Source: Metellina segmentata | Taxonomy: Eukaryota; Arthropoda; Arachnida; Araneae; Tetragnathidae | Assembly: GCA_947359465.1 (NCBI GenBank) | Contig: OX375879.1 | Location: 96,272,396 to 96,336,395 of the forward strand | Direction: 5' to 3' | DNA length: 64,000 nucleotides | Shown: positions 45,555-56,790 of the stretch, piece after piece | Numbering within the stretch: position 1 is the stretch's first letter | Layout: every line of letters begins with the position of its first letter | Made by a program: the position numbers and the translations under genes | Notes under the pieces: model-generated | Database searches by the model: none | Told to the model about the DNA's origin: nothing | The model's input: only the letters and a program-made list of their open reading frames with translations

Positions 45555-47061
45555 TACAGGGTGGTCCCGAATTCATGGTACAAACTTTAATGGTAGGTAC
45601 AGGACATTGTAACAATGATTTATTGTATAGGAATGTATAGTCGCAAGTGACGCGGTGAGGCGTAAACAGGGGAAATAAAAGGAAAGAGAAATGGAGTGAT
45701 CGGTTGGTATCATTGCCGGTAGAGGGCAGTAGATGTCTAGCCGCTGTTGAACATGATGCATCGCAGTAGGGAAAAGCGCCATTCACAATTGTGCTGCCGT
45801 AGACGATGGGTGACTTTACGTATGCAGAAAAAGCAGACATGCATTACATGTACGGCCGTGCAAATGGTAACGGCAGAGCTGCGTTACGAATGTATCGCGC
45901 GGAGTATCCTGATCGACGAATGCCGGATCATAGAATTTTTCAACGGTTACATCGTCAACTTTGTGAAACAGGTGCGTTCGACGTCAACAGACATGGCGCT
46001 GGTCGAGTAAGAGCTGTACGCACTCCAAGGCTGGAAGAAAGCATCTTGAACATTGTGGCTGATAGACCCGAGTCAAGCACAAGAACTGTTGCGCGTGACG
46101 TAGGTGTGAGTCATCAGACTGTATGCAGAGTGTTAAACGAAAATCGCTTACACCCCTTCCATTTTCAGAAAGTACAAGCATTGAATCCGGCAGATTATCC
46201 TCGCCGCGTGAACTTCTGCCTGTGGGTGATGCAGCAATGTGCGTTGCAGCCGGATTTCGTAGATTATGTGCTATTTACAGATGAAGCGACATTTTCACGC
46301 GAGGGTGTCTTTAATGCGCACAATTCCCATGTGTGGGCAACCGATAATCCACATGCAACGCGTCGACATGCGTTTCAACAACGTTTCAGTATTAATGTGT
46401 GGGCTGGTATTGTGAACGACTTTTTGATTGGCCCATACTTACTACCCACGCGGCTCACTGGCGGAAGCTATCTTATTTTTCTGAAAGAAGTGTTACCACA
46501 ACTGCTGCATGATGTTCCGATCGCCATTCGTAACCGCATGTGGTTTCAGCACGATGGGGCGCCAGCACACTTCAGCATTGATGTACGGAATTACCTGAAT
46601 GCCACGTTTGGTACTCGATGGATTGGGCGTGGTGGACCAGTCCCTTGGCCACCCCGATCTCCCGATTTATCGAGCCTCGATTACTTTTTATGGGGACATC
46701 TAAAGCATCTTGTTTATGAGACTCCAGTTGACTCAGATGAGGATCTCGTCGCTCGCTTATCTGTAGCTGCTGCAGGTGTGCTTGAAATACCAGGCATCTT
46801 TGAACGTGTACGCCAATCGCTCCACCGACGCTGTCAAGCATGTATCGATACTGGTGGACGCAATTTTGAACAATTACTGTAAACATGACACTTGTCAACA
46901 ACGCTTTCAATAAAATCTTTGTTTTTCCTTTCGGCCGTTATTTCCCCTGTTTTCGCCTCACCGCGTCACTTGCGACTATACATTCCTATACAATAAATCA
47001 TTGTTGCAATGTCCTGTACCTACCATTAAAGTTTGTACCATGAATTCGGGACCACCCTGTA
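45555..47061 (+). mobile_element. Tc1/mariner transposon of the DD41D group, structurally intact
   Basis: A 1507-bp element beginning TACAGGGTGGTCCCGAATTC and ending with its inverted copy. The terminal inverted repeats are 124 bp (45555-45678 and 46938-47061) with about two mismatches. TA lies at both outer edges (45553-45554 and 47062-47063), the usual Tc1/mariner target. It carries one uninterrupted transposase gene. Intact repeats and an open frame mean recent arrival and possible activity. It lies in intron 2 of the zinc-finger gene, in the same orientation. Confidence 0.85.
45806..46882 (+). CDS. Tc1/mariner transposase, DD41D type
   Basis: A 358-residue transposase with no stops or shifts. 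The N-terminal half carries two helix-turn-helix regions that should bind the terminal repeats (about residues 5-55 and 75-120, including 'VARDVGVSHQTVCRVLNENR'). The catalytic core shows D159 ('LFTDEATFS'), D250 ('WFQHDGAPAH') and D292 ('SPDLSSLDYFLWG'). Forty-one residues separate the last two, giving DD41D, the spacing reported for rosa-type elements and unlike DD34E of Tc1 or DD34D of mariner. Very similar proteins are widespread in insects. The chosen ATG follows the left inverted repeat by 130 bp, and length and ends match the family. Expression would need a host or element promoter, not visible here. Confidence 0.9.
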   Translation: MGDFTYAEKADMHYMYGRANGNGRAALRMYRAEYPDRRMPDHRIFQRLHRQLCETGAFDVNRHGAGRVRAVRTPRLEESILNIVADRPESSTRTVARDVGVSHQTVCRVLNENRLHPFHFQKVQALNPADYPRRVNFCLWVMQQCALQPDFVDYVLFTDEATFSREGVFNAHNSHVWATDNPHATRRHAFQQRFSINVWAGIVNDFLIGPYLLPTRLTGGSYLIFLKEVLPQLLHDVPIAIRNRMWFQHDGAPAHFSIDVRNYLNATFGTRWIGRGGPVPWPPRSPDLSSLDYFLWGHLKHLVYETPVDSDEDLVARLSVAAAGVLEIPGIFERVRQSLHRRCQACIDTGGRNFEQLL

Positions 47062-47310
47062 TAGTTGGCTTAAAGGTGAATCACATTTAGTTAAAAACAT
47101 ATTTATGAGAAAACTAAGAGGGAAATTCTACTCTAGGTGTATTTATCAAAAAAAGAAATCAAACCTTCGTGCACAGAAAAAATAACTAAGTTGACACACA
47201 CTTCACGAGTCTGAAGAAAAGCTGAAAGAAAACTCGTATTTGGAATTTTGAGTTTGTGTGTTTCACTCGTAATCCGCCGGAATTTTGAATGATTAGTTGA
47301 TGGTAAATTT

Positions 47311-47531
47311 AACCCTCTTTTGTGCTTGTCTTGACGAAGTATCTCTTCGTCTCAGCAAAACTGACCAAATCTTAATGGATATCTTGTCATTAGACAAAAA
47401 CTGACCAGATCTTGACCTCTACATCATCAAAAACCGGTAATAACGTGAGAACGAGATATCTCGTCACTAGAAAAATTGATCATATCTTGATGGACGATAT
47501 ATCTCGTCGAAACCACTTTGAGAATAAAATG
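47311..47531. mobile_element. Short TTAA-type element built of palindromes (copy 3)
   Basis: Left edge TTAACCCTC at 47310. Palindromes lie at 47333 (gacgaagtatctcttcgtc), about 47373 (degraded), 47450 (acgagatatctcgt) and 47493 (gacgatatatctcgtc). The last two are again 43 bp apart, and the linkers 'agcaaaactgaccaaatctt' are shared with the other copies. The right edge 'cgaaaccactttgag' is the inverted counterpart of the 43411 left end. It is more decayed than copy 1. Confidence 0.45.
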
Positions 47532-48620
47532 TTTGCTGAGATCACACAATTATCTTCTGTATAATTATGCAGTTATTATTTTTTTTATGACAAGAAACAT
47601 CAATAAACGTTGTTTCTGTTATCAAATCATTGTGCTTTAGCATGTTCAAAACTAATGAAACATAACAGTTTAATAAAATAGCATTATATCATGTAAAGTT
47701 TATAAAAAGCAAAAAAATTACCTTCTGTATAATGTTAAGCAGTGCTATGTAGAGTTATTATTTTTTATGACAAGAAACATAATAACATAAAAACACGCTG
47801 TTTCTTTTATCCAATCATTGTGCTTTAGCATGTTAAAAACTAATATAACATAACAGTTTAATAAAGTAGCATTACGTATCATGAAAAGTTATTGTTGCTA
47901 ATTTTTATTAGGTAGAAAAGATGATATCCTATCTAATATCAAATTTCTCTTAAGTCTGTGTGTATCTCGACAGCAGAGTATATAAATTCCGGTTTCGATG
48001 TATCTATAGACTGCTTTACTGCGATCTAAAACTTTATTTACATATTTCAAATCATTATCATATTTTAAGCTACAAACGGAGTACTTCATTAGTGTTCAAC
48101 TTATTATATTCCTTAACTAGCAAAATACCCGACCTTACTCGGTTTGAATTCGTTTACTCTAGATTGAAGAGATAATCAAAATATATAATGACTTACGTTT
48201 TTTGTAGAGTAAAAATTTATTTTAACACCTTTCGCCATCTTTATATTTTCTACAACTTACTTTGGACACAAATCCTACACAATTCATCCATTCATGTAAT
48301 ACATTTCACATACATCGCACAATTGCTGTATGACAAAGCTCAAAAAGACGAAAGGTGATACTAAGGTTACTACTATAAAAGACGATTTATAGGAAGATTT
48401 GGAATTCCCTTTCTTAAGTTGTTTTCATGTGCAACTCAATTAATTAAAATTACGATTTACGGCGAGTGCTATCGCACTCATAGTCAACAAAACAATAATT
48501 TTTTACCTGTGGCACTCTTGCCTCCGGTATGCGACATTGTGAAATTTTGCAATCTTCTCCTGTCATTACTACAACGAATTTTTTAATGTTGGAAAAAGTT
48601 CTAGTTTGGATTTTTAAACA

Positions 48621-48744
48621 TTATTATTATTTCAATAACGACATTATTCTTTAAATAACGGCATTATTCTTTAAATAACGGAATTATTCTTTAAATAACG
48701 GCATTATTCTTTAAATAACGGCATTATTCTTTAAATAACGGCAT
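48621..48744. repeat. 20-bp minisatellite, six units
   Basis: The unit 'cattattctttaaataacgg' repeats with exact 20-bp register. The first unit is degenerate and the next five nearly identical. It lies inside the Helitron. Confidence 0.9.
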
Positions 48745-49559
48745 AACTACACTTAAAATTTACTGAAAATTTATACTGACTTACCTAACATTTTTAAGTC
48801 TAATACTTTGTGGTGCTGTTGGGTGTGATGAGAAGGAAAACACATTTATTAAAATAATAAATATTTAAAACAGGAAACAGCATTTGTGATTCAATTTTAT
48901 CTCTTGATCTCGCACAGTTGCCACAATTTACAACTAAAAGTGTACAAAATTTAGAAATGTGAAATTAATTCAGAGCGAAAGAACCAGAAAAAAATATCAC
49001 TGCTCGCGCGATCGTGTTCATTCTCGTTTCATTGAAAAATATCGTCTGTCCCAAATTTTCGGAAATCGTTTTCATTGCGCAAAGAATAAAAATAAGACTC
49101 GAAATAAATGACGTATCAGAAATGAAATTCCAATAAATAAATAATTTTTTGAAGAATAATTACTTTTTCAGCAGTACTGGTAAAGCAATCGAATTAATCG
49201 TAATATTCAATAGACATTCCAATTTTTCCAAAACTACCAAATTATGGTTGATTTAAGTATACTTACTCAGGTGTTTTAGCATGAAACTCGTCTAAATATA
49301 ACAATAAAGAAATGTTTAATATTGCATTCACTAAATTATTAGATAATGTATAAAATAAAATACAATGCAATCAAATATCTGGAATACAATTCATGTGATG
49401 CCTACACAAACACACAAACACAAAATCGAGCATAGAACAGAAAGACGGACAGACAGACTTTCGCAACCAATTCCACTCACTAAATCAAGATAAGTACTCT
49501 CTGTATGCAAATTTCCATGAAAATATCTTAAACCGCGTGGACGTGTATAGGGCACAACA

Positions 49560-49560
49560 T

Positions 49561-49595
<35 letters not shown>
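49560..49595. repeat. (CAGA)n microsatellite
   Basis: About nine tetranucleotide units inside the Helitron 5' region; the related copy at 11196 has a shorter, interrupted version. Confidence 0.9.
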
Positions 49596-49709
49596 CCAAA
49601 CGAGAAAAAGGCGGATTCGGCATCAGAAGGGTCCAAAACGGATAGAAAACTTGAAATGCGTCGAAAATATTGAATGTACAAACAAACACTCCATTCTTAT
49701 TTATATAGA

Positions 49710-50732
49710 TATTCTTCTCTCCAAGTCTGATTGATTCCCTTATACATTATGCATTTTATTCCTTTCTCTCTCAAACGCTTGATTATTATTCAGTTACATT
49801 TTTACCGTATCGACATTAGTCTTAAAGTTGCTTAACAGCTGCTCTTAATGCAATTTTATTTACAAGAACAATGAATATTTGGATACTTCAAATATATGAA
49901 ATAGTGAACAATCAAATTTGAACTATGTGCCTAATGTCTTTTTAATTTGAATTATTTCGGTGCAATTAACAATCGTTTGAACGTTTGTATAGGATAAGGT
50001 ATTTTTAATTTTTGTAAAGTGTTTTAATTTATTCTTTGCTAGTCAAATTGATTATATGAATGTGGAGAACCGTGTAGCTTGAATTTGAGTTTTATGTAAA
50101 TATATCAGACTTAACACGTATGTGTTTATTTTTATATAGTTATAGAACGCCTTTAAATTCAATCCTCTATAGAGTTGTCTCTACAAAAACTCTAGCCACC
50201 AAACAAATGGCCATATTTGTCGCGCTTATATCGTAAACTATAAATGATAATTTTAATAATTTAAATTTGGTTTCGATTTCTAGGGAATAACAGGATCTAC
50301 AATATTATTTAGAAATAATCCCTATAAATTAAAATTTTTAGTTGTAAACTGATAAGTATACTGAGTTGAGAATAAAATTTTCATAATGTCGAAAAATATA
50401 AAGAAATTATGAACAGAAATCTTTCATCACTTTTCACAAATTTTTTCAAATAAAAGATGTTTCCATACATCTTCCTCTTAGAGCAGACACTCGTTAACTG
50501 ACAAAAATCCTTATTTACTATTTTAGATAAAAAGATATATAAATTATTTAAGTGTGTTGTGAAAGCACACACGTGCAAACGATCCTAAAACTTAATTTTT
50601 GTTGTGCGCTTGCAAACGAACTGAGAATTATTATATTCATAATGCGAGCGCAAACGATAATATTGTGAACTGTAACCATGATTGAGACATTATAAAACAA
50701 AAAGAATTTGAAATTTAGAAGAATTTTGAATG

Positions 50733-50771
<39 letters not shown>

Positions 50772-51324
50772 AAAGTGTGAATCGATGTTCTTTATAATTT
50801 TGTATTGAGTTTAGTTTTCTTAATAAATGATTAATCCTTTTGAATGCATTCCTCATCATGAAAATAAGCAATTAGTCTATTCGAAAAAAGAATGTCAGTT
50901 AATGAGTTCCTGTCCCAAGCCGACCAAGTATGTTATAACCAGAAGAAATTAAAATTTTCAGCTGGTAAAGGTAGTCGTATTGTGTTTTAAAATATTTTTT
51001 TTTTGTAGATAAAAAAAAAAACTTTAATTCCAAGAACGTACTAACTCTTTTCAACTGAGTACTTTTAGCTGCTTTAAACTATTCTCCTCTAGTATTTTTA
51101 AACATGCAAGACAGGCGGAATAAATTCATCTAAACTAATTTTACCATTTTAGTTAGTAGAATTAAAAATCTAGTTAATTGTACTTAAATTTAACTCTATC
51201 AAACAGCGATGCGTTGTTTTAGTGCCCACGCTCTTTTCTCATTTTGAATTTCAAAGGTTTTTTTAGATAAAATTGGAACCTTTCAAAGTTTTTTAGTAGT
51301 TTATGTTATATGGTTGTATAGAAA
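49710..51324. other. AT-rich intronic stretch with a GA microsatellite
   Basis: A (GA)n run occupies 50734-50767. The 'cagttaatgagttcctg' phrase occurs at about 50895 and, inverted, at about 50485. No gene is seen. Confidence 0.5.
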
Positions 51325-51327
51325 TTA

Positions 51328-51715
51328 GGCCCGGTGCGCACATCCGGTTTTTCAACGTGCGGCGACGCTGCCGCTACGCAAGTGCGGTCTGAGATACATT
51401 AGATCCAATGGAGCAGTGCACACATGCCTCCAGTGCCGCTGGGGCGACGCACGTCCAACTTGCGTGCAATTTGTACCGCAGTTCCCCACAGCGCCGCACA
51501 CGAGTCTCCGTTCTAAAGTACCTTGTTTTCATAAACAAATGGAATATAAATAATAATTAATAAATGGTTGTATCCAGTAACGTCTATTTTGTTTCAAAAT
51601 ATACTTTTTTTACGCCAAGTAAGCGAAATAAACACGTTTTCTTCTATATAATTTTTATCGCAAATGGCGCGAAATGAGTTAGTGCGTCATTTCACGGTTA
51701 TGTGTGCACCGGACC
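51328..51715. mobile_element. PIF/Harbinger-type MITE, complete
   Basis: A 388-bp element with ends GGCCCGGTGCGCACAT and 'tgtgtgcaccggacc', flanked by TTA on both sides (51325-51327 and 51716-51718). The three-base TTA duplication and GC-rich ends are typical of PIF/Harbinger. The outer thirds are GC-rich and the middle AT-rich. It encodes no protein. It is the best-preserved member of the family nested at 31920-33172. Confidence 0.75.
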
Positions 51716-52819
51716 TTACCATCTTTATTCGCATCTCTTCTAGAAATAAACTATTTTGATGTTTAAACTTATTTTTATGCCAAAACCATGACTAAAAAAT
51801 TATCCTACAAAATTCTATTCAAAAATGCAACTCTGTTTTCCAATATGTTAAAGAATATTAACTAGCCAAATTTAATCATATTTAAACAATATTTAGAGTT
51901 AGCTCAATGAGGCCATTGTTTCTAATATTGAAGTAGATTACTTACATTTCTCCACTATGTCGAAGCCAGTTAACAATCCCTCCCCCACGGGATTTTTCCA
52001 AAACACGTGTAATCATTGATTTGTTTGTTTTTATGACAACGATTCTTTGTAAAAACCATCTAGTGACTTTCACTAGTTTTTGTCGTAATTATCTTTGTGA
52101 ATAATAAATAAGTAACATATTGAAATTACAATTAATTTATACAACTGCATTTACTGTATACGTTGAGACGACGTGTCTTAGTGTTCACGCTAGCAGCCTA
52201 CTAGCTGTAGTAGGTTCGATTCCTGTTACTACCCTAGATATATTTCTATGTTCCACTTTAGTTAAATTTTTCCTTGTGTGTGTATTTCCATTTACACGAC
52301 GGAAAAAAATTACTTCAACAGATATGGCCCTTTGCATTATTAAAAACTATCTATTTACCGTCGGATTAGAGCAAACATTCGTAAACGGACATTTTTTCAG
52401 AGACACTAAATACTTATTTTCACGATGACGAGAAATACATTGTCAGATTGTTATATTTTTAAAAGACATATAACACAATTAAAATGCTTATAGCTTTTTT
52501 TTTTTTTTTTAACTAATAGTTTGTCTTAAACAGCTGTAAATTAATAAAGCAATTTATTTTGTCAGTTAACGAGTTTTTGCTCTAAACCGACAATATATCC
52601 ACTGCCCTTTCCTAGCAGTTTGTTTTTCAGCAAAGTATTAGTCATGTTTCTTTACTCGTGCGAGAGCATACTCTCTAGAATACTCTCTACTACACAAAAT
52701 ACTCTCTCTTTAAACATTTCATTTAAATTTTAAATAAATTCCGTAATTGGTCTTAATCAGATTAGCCTTAAGTCGTATTTCATCAACTCCAAAGACTTAA
52801 TTGGTTAGTTCTAAATACG

Positions 52820-53130
52820 GGTAGGTAGATTAATTAACGTCGCACTGGATCGTGCATTACAACAGGCTATTGGTTCAATCCCGAAGGGAAAGATTCTAGG
52901 ACAACACCTCGCAATTTTGAACCGCCGTCAAATGACGAGTACGACACTTTAGCCTTCACACCACTCTCAAAACTTCCAACACCGCGCCAACGTGAATACA
53001 TTTGAGGCCATGACAGATTTAACGTGTACCAGCCCCATGTACACGACTTTTTGGTTGGATCGAGTTTCGAACTTGCAATCCCCCGGTTGCAAATGCGCTA
53101 CTCTTCCAGCATGACTATCGATTCACAGTT
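52820..53130 (-). mobile_element. SINE family A, type II, inverted
   Basis: It runs from tail ('ggtaggtagattaattaac') to head ('gttgcaaatgcgctactctt') on the minus strand and is nearly complete. The 'ccatatttggccaagctgag' repeat follows at 53190. Confidence 0.65.
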
Positions 53131-53399
53131 CGCCCATCGATGAATGTAAAAGTTAGTGAAATCTGGAGATGGTCGTTTCTCTGGGTTTTATGAGAAGATC
53201 CATATTTGGCCAAGCTGAGCTAAAACACACACAGCATCAAGTAAATGGACATACACTCGTACAAGAAGAGTTTTACTGATAAAAAAGAGATAAATATACC
53301 CCAGATAAGTGAAACGTGAGTACAATAAAAAAAATATATCATTCACAAAAGAGTATTGTAAATAGATTCGCGAAAGACGATGTTCGTTTGAAAATTGGT

Positions 53400-53660
53400 A
53401 GTTGAATTTATGTCGCACATTAGCAACACGACGGGCTATAGACGACTGTCTTTGTTCAATCCCGAAGGGAAAAATCCGATGACATCTCGTGCTTTTGAGT
53501 CAGTCAGATGACGAGGCCATACTAATGTAAGGACATTTGAGCCCATGACAGATTTAGCGTGCGCCAGCTTCCACTTACAAGGTCTTGGGTTGTATCTCGA
53601 ACCTACAACTCTCTGGTTCCTAATGCGCGACTTTACCAATGAGGCTAGCTCGGCCCCGTG
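53400..53660 (-). mobile_element. SINE family A, type II, inverted, with deletion
   Basis: Tail, part of the body and the type II head are present ('ggttcctaatgcgcgacttt'). A central stretch of the body is missing. Confidence 0.55.
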
Positions 53661-54124
53661 CGTTTGAAAAATATTTATCTTCAAGCTTTGTTCCTTTTCC
53701 ACTTAAATTCTGCAACGCACTAAAAAATATGTATTTTTGTTTTTGTTTTTTCAAATAAAAAGTAGGTAAATTTTTCATTGATGTAAAGAAATGTTATTAA
53801 TAATTTCTTTTAACTTTTTTTAATTAACTTTTTGTTTCAAAGTGGCTTTTTTTAAATATTTAAAAAAACTTTAGATACTTGGCAAGGTGGAAAAATGGTC
53901 GAAAATATTTTACGGCTAATTACTATAAATATTTTCTCAACTATTTTGTCAAAAATTCTGAACTAAACCATCGAAATGAAATATATATTATACAATTTTA
54001 AACATTTCACCATCTGTGAAGTATACCAGTATCATTCTTGTGACGCACCGGTTGAAAATCACTGCCTAAAGGAAAATACAAAAACTAATTGTGATACATG
54101 CTATTTTCTAAATTCAAAAAATGT

Positions 54125-54495
54125 TGTTAAGCTGTTGAAAAATTATGAACCTTTGGTCCTGTTTCGATTACAGATAAAAATTAATTATAAATGTCGTAGA
54201 AATAAGTTCAAAACAGGTTGTTATTTTTATATCTGTAAAAAAGTTTTGAAGTTTTTGGTCTTGTTTCGTTATCAGATAAAAACGAATTTTGTGCAAAGTA
54301 ATTTCAAGCAAATAAGTTCAAAAGAGGTTGTTTTTAGCTTTGTTGAAAAATTGTGGCGTTTACATTTTTGGTCTTGTTTTGGTTACTGATAAAAACGTAT
54401 TATAAATTTCATAGAACTGAGTTATTTTTAGCTCTTTGTTCAGAGAAAAATCATGAAAATTGTGATCTTGTTTCGCTTTTCGATAGATCGGAACA
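54125..54495 (+). repeat. Tandem array of ~110-120-bp units
   Basis: 'ttggtcttgtttcgttatca' and 'gataaaaacgtattataaa'-type phrases recur three to four times, each followed by 'aagttcaaaa...ggttgttttta'. The 137-residue frame across it (53976-54389) comes from the repeat. Confidence 0.55.
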
Positions 54496-54523
54496 TTGGT
54501 AGGTTCCTTAGGCGAATGTCTGC

Positions 54524-54877
54524 TTAGAAACTATCGAGGCATATTTGAGCACCTGAGTAGGCGCTATCGTGACATCTGTGGGTCACATCTGCCAACTCGA
54601 TGAATCCACGATTGCCACTCTTGAATACGTTTGACCAGTGTTTCGAAAAACCTTCTTGCAGAGCGCTCGAGAAGGCACAAAAACAACCTCCCCGGAGCCG
54701 ATAAACAGGATCTGTTTGTCCAAGGTAGACAATGTCTTGCAGCAGCAGCAGCAGCACCTTGGCGTTCTTGCCAGCCTTATTTGTGAGCACGATTTTTCCT
54801 TCTCTGGCAGTGAACGGGCAGCCTCGTTTCACATTTATCAATTTGTAGTTCATCTCGGCGTCTAGACACTGTCTCAA
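54524..54877 (-). other. Unrecognised 117-residue open frame
   Basis: This segment is GC-richer than its surroundings and open on the minus strand ('REGKIVLTNKAGKNAKVLLL'). A second frame alongside gives 'DKQILFIGSGEVVFVPSRAL', so a frameshifted processed copy of some gene is possible. I recognise neither. Neighbouring GC-rich sequence continues to about 55000. It lies in intron 2, antisense to the zinc-finger gene. It could equally be non-coding. Confidence 0.2.
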
Positions 54878-55554
54878 AACGAGGGTGGTTCGTAGCGTGA
54901 GAGGAAGAAGGATCTACGGCCCGCCTGAGGTGTGGTCATCGTCACCGCTTCGAAGAGTCTGGGAGGCCGTCTGGAAAACGCATCGACATGGGTCGAGACT
55001 GATACAATTAGTTTCATGCACAGTTCTCTTTTTTTTTTTTTTTGTGATTTTTTTATGTTTTTTGTCATTCTCCAAGCAAGATGACTTCCAGGGTTCATGG
55101 GCCTTTAGGGGGAAAACCTGTAAATGTCGGGTTAAATTAAGTGTATCAAAAAATACCCTGAGTTTTGCGGTCGGAAACACGAGGAATTGGATGAGAAACT
55201 TGTAAAAAAAAAACGTTTATCTTTGAGGAGTTGCATTAAGCGTTATTCAGTGCCCGATTAAAGTTTGAGGTTTTTAATGGGTACCATTTTCGCGCATACG
55301 AACTGGTTATGAGTGGTTTTCTCTTTTAGTGGAAATATATTCTGTTTGAATTAGATAAAAACAAGATACTTCTGAAAAAGAAATGAGATGAGCAACTATT
55401 TTCTATCCAGTATTTATTACCCGACATAGTTCCAGATGTAGTGTTCAAGATATGATTTATTTAAAATTCACACTTCGTGTTTGCTATCCAATATGAATTT
55501 TTCCCAATTTCGCACTTTTTGTTTTCGTTATCCAGTGTTCCAAATTCACTCCGT

Positions 55555-55668
55555 GGTTCAAAATTACGTGGTGTTGTCCTGAGATATTTCCCTTAATCCC
55601 GGACCGTCGTCAATAGCCCGTTGTGTTGCTCTAGTACGACTTAAATTAAAAATTACCATTTCCAAATT
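55555..55668 (+). mobile_element. SINE family A, 3' fragment
   Basis: The last ~110 bp of the SINE, flanked by 'tccaaattca' at 55547-55556 and 'ttccaaattca' after the tail, a likely target duplication of about 10 bp. Confidence 0.65.
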
Positions 55669-56124
55669 CACGCAGGATAGCAAAAAAAAAAGTCGCTATT
55701 TTTTTCCATTGGAATTAAGTATTTTAAAAATTATTCGAAATTGCATTTTTTTTTTTTTTTGTGTTTTATAAACTCCGATTGATTATGGGTGAACTGATAT
55801 CAGTTGAGAATCTCTCATTCGTGGTACCCTTTTTTTCTCTAACGAGTTCTTTGCACGGTACCGAAAATTACCATAACTCATTTTGAATTTTTTTTTCATT
55901 CGTCCTTCTGTGAATCGACAACAGCTGTTGAGGGCCGCTAACTATTGTATTATTCTGGATTCTAACGAGGACAAGTAGCTAGCCTTGACTTAACGTATTA
56001 ACGTGGTGTTTACTAACCGCATCACGTTGACTAGATAATAGTCGTCTGAGTCTCGTTCCTTAGTTCATCGCTTCTGCTGATATCAGTGTAGCGTGTCCCA
56101 CTTCTATTCTGAGTTTAATATTAT

Positions 56125-56790
56125 GTGAAAGAGGAGGGAATTTCTCATTCTCAAATCATTGGTTGGCTGTGTCTTCCTGGATTCTCCACTGTTCTATGGC
56201 ATTATAATATGTCTGATATGGCTTTTTAGAATCGACGGTAAATTCGCCAAATCATTCAGAATCTGAACAGAACATCAGTCCTTGCTTTCAAGGAGAGTGC
56301 GTGAACTTGAGGTCGACGGACTGAAAATTGATGGAGTAGGATAGTATTCCACTAGGGAGGAATGCGTTAAGGATGCTAAGTCCAGTCCTTTTCGAGTAAT
56401 GTAGATTTTAAAAATACACTTGGGGCAGAATCTCGGTAGATACGCGTTCGAGTCTCACTTTCATTCGTTGGCTGTCCCTGCCTGAATTTGTTACTGTTTC
56501 ACTGCAATATAAAATGCCTCGTATTGCACTAGAATCGAAGGGGTAAATTCGTTGAATCATTGAAAATTTGTACATGATATTAGTTTTTACTCTCAAAGAG
56601 AGGGCGTGAACTTGGGGATCGACGAATTATTTTTTTATTTTGGATACTACTCCGCTCTGAAGAATACGAAGGTAAACGGACAAAAGGCAATAATCAGCCG
56701 TTTTTGAGACGTCTGTTTTTAAAATACACTTGCAGTAGCACAACTCTGTAGATACAAGTTGATGTACTGTATTCGTTTCCAATTTCATTC
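56125..56790 (+). repeat. Tandem pair of ~330-bp units
   Basis: The units share 'attggttggctgt'/'cgttggctgt', 'agaatcgacggtaaattcg'/'agaatcgaaggggtaaattc', 'gcgtgaacttg' and 'ttttaaaatacactt'. Breakpoint near 56450. No conserved reading frame is seen. Confidence 0.6.

Larger units (their letters stand above)
48117..49709 (-). mobile_element. Non-autonomous Helitron, 1.6 kb
   Basis: On the minus strand it begins TCTATATAAATAAGAATGGA after an A and ends 'aaggtcgggtattttgctag' before a T, with a CCGA/TCGG stem near the 3' terminus. This is the full Helitron signature (A|TC...CTAG|T, no target duplication). It carries no Rep/helicase ORF. Inside are a 20-bp minisatellite (48621-48744) and a (CAGA)n tract (49560-49595). 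It is related to 14991-16088 and 11196-11513. Confidence 0.75.

Noticed and set aside
48621..48744. A CRISPR-like array
   Set aside because: The 20-bp units are directly adjacent with no spacers and lie inside a Helitron in eukaryotic DNA.
49391..49681. Cysteine/valine-rich minus-strand peptide with 'SVCLSVCLSV'
   Set aside because: It is the (CAGA)n microsatellite of the Helitron in translation.
53976..54389. A 137-residue protein
   Set aside because: The frame follows a diverged ~115-bp tandem repeat in non-coding AT-rich DNA.
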